Positions 60,390 to 64,000 of a stretch of DNA of 64,000 nucleotides are shown here, one piece after another. The stretch comes from ZC4RG35 sp040878345 (GTDB lineage: Bacteria; Actinomycetota; Acidimicrobiia; Spongiisociales; ZC4RG35). Location of the stretch: positions 7,805-71,804 of the forward strand of contig JBBDML010000026.1 in assembly GCA_040878345.1 (NCBI GenBank), in the 5' to 3' direction. Position 1 is the first letter of the stretch, and each line of letters opens with the position of its first letter. The translations under genes were made by a program, and so were the position numbers. The notes beneath the pieces were generated by a model. That model did not search any database, was not told where the DNA came from, and saw only the letters and a program-made list of their open reading frames with translations.

Positions 60390-61286
60390 TCAGCTGGGGG
60401 CCAGTTCCAGGTTGAAGTGGCGATGGACCACGCCCGGGGCCAACCCCTCGCGGACCACCCGCAGCCCCGCCTCCTCGACGACACGCTGCAACTCGTCGCG
60501 GCTGTACTGCCAGACGTGGGCGTCGACATAGCCCCACTGGCCCGACCTGACCAGCGGTATCGCCGAACCAGGCGACGGCATGTCGTCGAGGCTTTGGTAG
60601 TAGGTGGTCACCCGACCCCACTCGGCGGCGTCGGGGGTACTGAGGAAGAAGCGGCCCTCCGGGCTGAGGGCCTTCCGCAACTCGACCAGTGTGGGCACCG
60701 GGTAGAAGTTGAGATGCTCGAGGACCTCGGTGAAGACGATCACGTCGAAGGGGCCGTCCCAGGGGAGGGGATCCAGCTCGATGTTGCCGCAAACGAAGTC
60801 GATGCCGCTCCGTTCCGCCAAGGCACGGGTGAACCGGTTCTCCAGCATGTCGATGGAGCAAACCTCGCCGCCGGTGAGATGTGACAGGTAGACCGAGAGG
60901 GTCCCGAACCCACAACCGACGTCGAGGCTCCGTGACCACTCGCCCCTCAGAGCCCCTTCGTGGAGCCAGCGGCCTATCTCGGTCCAGTAGTAGACCTCCT
61001 GGGTCTGGTACTGGTCGAGGTCGGTGTCATGCGAGGAGGCGGCGATCTCCTCCTGGGCGGAGCGCACCTGTTGCATCCACGGGGCCCCCGACATCGAGAT
61101 GACCAGTGAGGTGTTGGCACGGTGTCGGAGCACCGCCTCGGAGCGGCGCCATGGCAGGGGCCAGTACCGGGTCTTCCACCGGAGGTAGTCACCGATCACC
61201 GATGCGGTGCCCCTGATCCCGCGGTCCCGAAGGGTTGCGACCAGGGTGTCACGGATCCGGGAAAGGCGGCTTGGTCGGTGGTTCAA
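60390..61286 (-). CDS. SAM-dependent methyltransferase
   Basis: 298 residues. The SAM motif SRSLDVGCGFGTLSVYLSHL, CSIDMLENRFTRALAE, and VIVFTEVLEHLNFYPVP. It probably methylates a sugar or lipid intermediate. The ATG overlaps the upstream GT39-like gene stop by 4 nt; convergent with the M23 gene 6 nt away. Confidence 0.87.
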   Translation of the reverse strand: MNHRPSRLSRIRDTLVATLRDRGIRGTASVIGDYLRWKTRYWPLPWRRSEAVLRHRANTSLVISMSGAPWMQQVRSAQEEIAASSHDTDLDQYQTQEVYYWTEIGRWLHEGALRGEWSRSLDVGCGFGTLSVYLSHLTGGEVCSIDMLENRFTRALAERSGIDFVCGNIELDPLPWDGPFDVIVFTEVLEHLNFYPVPTLVELRKALSPEGRFFLSTPDAAEWGRVTTYYQSLDDMPSPGSAIPLVRSGQWGYVDAHVWQYSRDELQRVVEEAGLRVVREGLAPGVVHRHFNLELAPS

Positions 61287-62641
61287 CCCGAGCCGATGCT
61301 ATCGGCCCCCTGTGGCGACGGCCGGCACATCGATGCCGCTCCACGGAGCATGAGGTCGATGGTCATCCCCGATGCGACGACGAACAGCACTGTGATGAAG
61401 TAGGCATACCGGGGCATCCCCCAGTAGATGACGGTGCGGAGCCCCCAGCTCGAGATCGCAAGAGGCACCAAGAGCCAGGCGAACTCCCGACGCCAGCTCT
61501 TCGCGGCCAGCACCGAGAGGCCGGCCAGGGTTATCACCGCCGGGCTGGCGGCCCTGGCCATGTCTCGCAGCACCGTCATCATCCTGACGTCACGGGTGTA
61601 GAAGTCGGGATCCCCGTAGAAGTCGGCGCCCTGGGTGGGCCAGATGGTGGCGTAGGCGGGCGGCCCGAACAGCTGGAAGGTCCCCATCCTGATGTCTCTG
61701 ATCAGGTTGAGGGGATGAGCCTTGATGTGCTGCCAGCCCAGCTTCCAACCCAGGGCACTTGCCTTCTCCGAAGCCAGCCCGTGGATCTCGCTTCCCTCGA
61801 TGAAGTCGCCGTAGTTGCCGGAGTCGTTGTGGGCGAAGTAGAAGTTGATCCCGGCGCTTGCCGACAGACCGGCCTCGGGGCCAACCACCACGCTGTTTCG
61901 TAGGTACCAAGGCGCCACCACCACCAGGACGGCCGCACCCATCACCAGCGCAGAGCGCAGCCGTTGCGGCCAGGTGATCCCGGTGCGACCGAACCAGAGC
62001 CAGAGCACCAGGGCCGGGAGGTAGAACACCGCCTCGCCGCGGGTGAGGATGGCGAGACCGGTGGCCAACCCGGCCAGGGCCAGGTTGCGCACCGGAGCGT
62101 CGTCCACACGGACCAGGAAAGCCATCACCGTCAGCATGAGGGCGATGAATAGGTGCTCGGTGGCCAGCACCGGGGAGAAGGCGACGAAGGTGGGGAAGAC
62201 GGCGAAACCCCAGGTGGCAATGAGGGCGGCACGTCTGGATGGCAGCGCCTTGATCGCCACCAGATAGACGAGGAAGGTGGAGAGGCCGGCCACCAGGACC
62301 ATCGAGAGCGAAAGCCAGAAGTCGGACCTCGAGATCAGGGCGAAGCCGGCGAGGAAGGTTGGGTGGACCGGGAGGAAGAAGGCGGTCGGCTCCGGGTATC
62401 CGAACTGCCCGTGGTCGATGATCCCCAGCGCCAGGGTGCGGTAGTCGTTGTAGTCGGAGACGGGGAAGGGTCTGGAGAGGAGGAGCCAGCCGAACCGGAG
62501 GAGGAAACCGACGGCGACGGCTCCGATCAACGGCACATGCCGCCACCGTCCATTCTGCGCGGCACCTTTGCGCCTTCCGGCACCGGATGGTCCCGGCTCC
62601 CCGTTGCCATTGGCGGGGACGGGCTCTTCAATCAAAGGCAT
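61283..62641 (-). CDS. GT39/ArnT-like membrane glycosyltransferase
   Basis: 452 residues with about ten hydrophobic segments. After the first helix, SRPFPVSDYNDYRTLALGII (acidic catalytic-loop region), then TAFFLPVHPTFLAG and ILTRGEAVFYLPAL are PMT/ArnT-type features. Uses a lipid-linked sugar outside the membrane to modify a glycan or protein. Operon with the methyltransferase. Confidence 0.85.
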   Translation of the reverse strand: MPLIEEPVPANGNGEPGPSGAGRRKGAAQNGRWRHVPLIGAVAVGFLLRFGWLLLSRPFPVSDYNDYRTLALGIIDHGQFGYPEPTAFFLPVHPTFLAGFALISRSDFWLSLSMVLVAGLSTFLVYLVAIKALPSRRAALIATWGFAVFPTFVAFSPVLATEHLFIALMLTVMAFLVRVDDAPVRNLALAGLATGLAILTRGEAVFYLPALVLWLWFGRTGITWPQRLRSALVMGAAVLVVVAPWYLRNSVVVGPEAGLSASAGINFYFAHNDSGNYGDFIEGSEIHGLASEKASALGWKLGWQHIKAHPLNLIRDIRMGTFQLFGPPAYATIWPTQGADFYGDPDFYTRDVRMMTVLRDMARAASPAVITLAGLSVLAAKSWRREFAWLLVPLAISSWGLRTVIYWGMPRYAYFITVLFVVASGMTIDLMLRGAASMCRPSPQGADSIGSG

Positions 62642-62708
62642 CTCCTCGCCGGACGGGTGTCAGGCCGGCGGCACCAGGCTAAACGGGAGGGCCCGGCTCA
62701 CCCCGGTC

Positions 62709-64000
62709 TCAGGAGGGTGGCGCCGAGCCGCCGGGGAGGGGGCCGAAGTCCCCTGACACCGGGGTCATCCTCGAGGCGCCGTACTTGAACGAGAGGTCGG
62801 CCACACCCTGTGTGTTGGAGAATCTCAGATAGATGGTCCCATTGGAGGGTCGGAACAGCCCGACGGTGTCCGGCCCGGGTACGCCGATCTGGGCCCATCG
62901 CCCGGCGATCATCCGGTCGCCGGGGTTGCCGAATATGAACGACTCGTCGGCTACCCCCTGGGTGTGGGTGTAGCGGAAGTAGACCAGGCCGGTCGACTCC
63001 CTGTGGAGGCCGGCCTCGTCCACTTCGTCGTTGTCGAAGTCGCCGACGAATGGCTTGTCGCCCAGGTTGCCGAAGAGATAGGAGAAGTCGGCCGCCCCCA
63101 GGCCCCCACCGTTCGAGCCCAACTCGTTGATGATGTAGAACCGGGCTTGCGACGGCCGGTAGATCGACACCGTGTCACACCCGTCACCATCGAAGTCACC
63201 CGCTATCGGGATGTCACCCGGGTTGCCGAAGAAGAACCTGGTATTGGCGATCCCCTGGGTGTTCGAGTTCCTCAGGTAGACGAAGCCGTCGGACTGACGG
63301 TACAACCCTGGGGTGTCGTCACCGTCACAGTCCCAGTCGCCCATCAAAGGAAAGTCGCCGGGGTTCCCATAGTAGAAGCTGGTGGTCTGGCCGTTCTCTG
63401 GGTTGCGCAGGTACCAGACACCGGTGGTCACGTCGACAACACCGACACTGTCACCCTCGCATGGCTCGGGGGCCTGGGCGTAGGTGGCGGTGTAGGAGGT
63501 GGCCGTAGCCGGAGCAGTGATGGTCTGATCCATGGGCTGCCCGTTGGACCACGAGATGAACTCCCAAAATGAGCCGGGTGGCGACTCGACCGCGCATTGG
63601 GCGAAGACGCTGTTGGCCGAGCCAACGATCACGGTCTCGACGAATGGCGTGACCATCGTCTGGCCGCCAACGGTGAGGGGGAAGCCTTGAGGGCTCGTCC
63701 CGAAGGTGAGATTCACTGTCCTCGGGTTGAGCTGGCGGCTCACCGTGGTTTCAACACCGAACTGGTCGACGGCAGTGAGACGCAACTCGAGATGGGACGG
63801 GTAGGGGTGGTCGGGGGTGCTGAAGGAGCCGCCGGAGACGCCGTTGAACGCTTGTAGCGGATGCTCATGACACAGCCCGTCGTCCTCACAGTGGTGGAGG
63901 ATCAGGTTCCAGGTCAGTCTGGAGGCGGGGAGGGTCCCCTCCTGTGGGTCGGTGGCACTGCCGGAGAAGGTGACTTGTTGGCTGACCGACCACAACGTCC
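62709..64000 (-). CDS. C-terminal part of a large secreted protein with FG-GAP-like repeats (cut by window edge)
   Basis: The frame is open past 64000, so the N-terminus is missing. Visible order: a PKD/Ig-like domain (FSGSATDPQEGTLPASRLTW, HLELRLTAVDQFG), a second beta domain (VNLTFGTSPQGFPLTVGG) with Cys-containing sequence, then C-E-G-D and four FG-GAP-like repeats (MGDWDCDGDDTPGLYRQSDG, FYIINELGSNGGGLGAADFS, HRESTGLVYFRYTHTQG and so on). The pre-repeat part resembles C-terminal regions of secreted glucose/sorbosone-type dehydrogenases (inference); the catalytic part would lie beyond the edge. Confidence 0.8.
   Translation of the reverse strand, partial: TLWSVSQQVTFSGSATDPQEGTLPASRLTWNLILHHCEDDGLCHEHPLQAFNGVSGGSFSTPDHPYPSHLELRLTAVDQFGVETTVSRQLNPRTVNLTFGTSPQGFPLTVGGQTMVTPFVETVIVGSANSVFAQCAVESPPGSFWEFISWSNGQPMDQTITAPATATSYTATYAQAPEPCEGDSVGVVDVTTGVWYLRNPENGQTTSFYYGNPGDFPLMGDWDCDGDDTPGLYRQSDGFVYLRNSNTQGIANTRFFFGNPGDIPIAGDFDGDGCDTVSIYRPSQARFYIINELGSNGGGLGAADFSYLFGNLGDKPFVGDFDNDEVDEAGLHRESTGLVYFRYTHTQGVADESFIFGNPGDRMIAGRWAQIGVPGPDTVGLFRPSNGTIYLRFSNTQGVADLSFKYGASRMTPVSGDFGPLPGGSAPPS

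Noticed and set aside
1..64000. tRNA, rRNA, riboswitch or prophage features
   Set aside because: I saw no cloverleaf, rRNA-like stretch, integrase, transposase or phage structural gene when reading the window; nothing could be supported.

Overview
The window is 64 kb of high-GC, densely packed DNA with frequent GTG/TTG starts, ATGA-type stop/start overlaps and almost no intergenic space. The gene content points to an uncultured Actinomycetota, perhaps Acidimicrobiia-like: SufU-type Fe-S assembly, two luciferase-like F420-type oxidoreductases, Tat-exported Cys-rich proteins and Wzm/Wzt-type polysaccharide export. That taxonomy is inference. Two N runs (3455-3464 and 58822-58921) show a scaffolded draft or metagenome assembly.

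Left part (1-24 kb), mostly housekeeping: the 3' end of a sufC; a frameshifted M42 peptidase; a potADBC polyamine ABC transporter operon; class II fumarase; a sufC-sufS-sufU operon; a YbaK-type deacylase; two luciferase-like oxidoreductases separated by a tandem palindromic repeat; a TetR regulator divergent from an acyl-CoA dehydrogenase with a perfect palindromic operator between them; a three-gene mini-operon of small unknown proteins bracketed by related stem-loops; and a lipoate block (E3 lpdA, an E2 acyltransferase, and a single-chain LipB-LipA fusion). A truncated methyltransferase and GDP-fucose synthesis genes (gmd, fcl) follow.

Middle (24-30.6 kb): a tightly coupled cluster containing a MauE-like membrane protein, a Tat-exported protein with 24 cysteines fused to FG-GAP-like repeats, a MauD-like thioredoxin, a 25-aa membrane peptide, a polytopic membrane protein and an unknown protein. 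An M24 peptidase and a secreted L,D-transpeptidase with the same repeat type follow. The arrangement resembles the disulfide-maturation part of methylamine dehydrogenase operons, but with a different client protein.

Right part (30.6-64 kb): a cell-surface polysaccharide island. It has an export/rhamnose operon (permease, ATPase, rmlC, rmlB, rmlA, rmlD, glycosyltransferase), WecB, about nine glycosyltransferases including multidomain fusions, a sulfatase-like membrane protein, an O-antigen-ligase-like protein, methyltransferases and a GT39-like membrane transferase. Embedded in it is a tandem of secreted proteins (GH26-like, CAP domain, M23 peptidase), with a large secreted protein cut by the right edge. 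All share a C-terminal FG-GAP-like cassette, also seen in the L,D-transpeptidase and the Cys-rich Tat protein.

The main theme is six secreted proteins with unrelated N-terminal domains and one shared repeat module, inside a polysaccharide-building island. I infer that the module localises these proteins at the envelope. The 100-N gap lies inside one of these modules and is best explained as a collapsed near-identical repeat.
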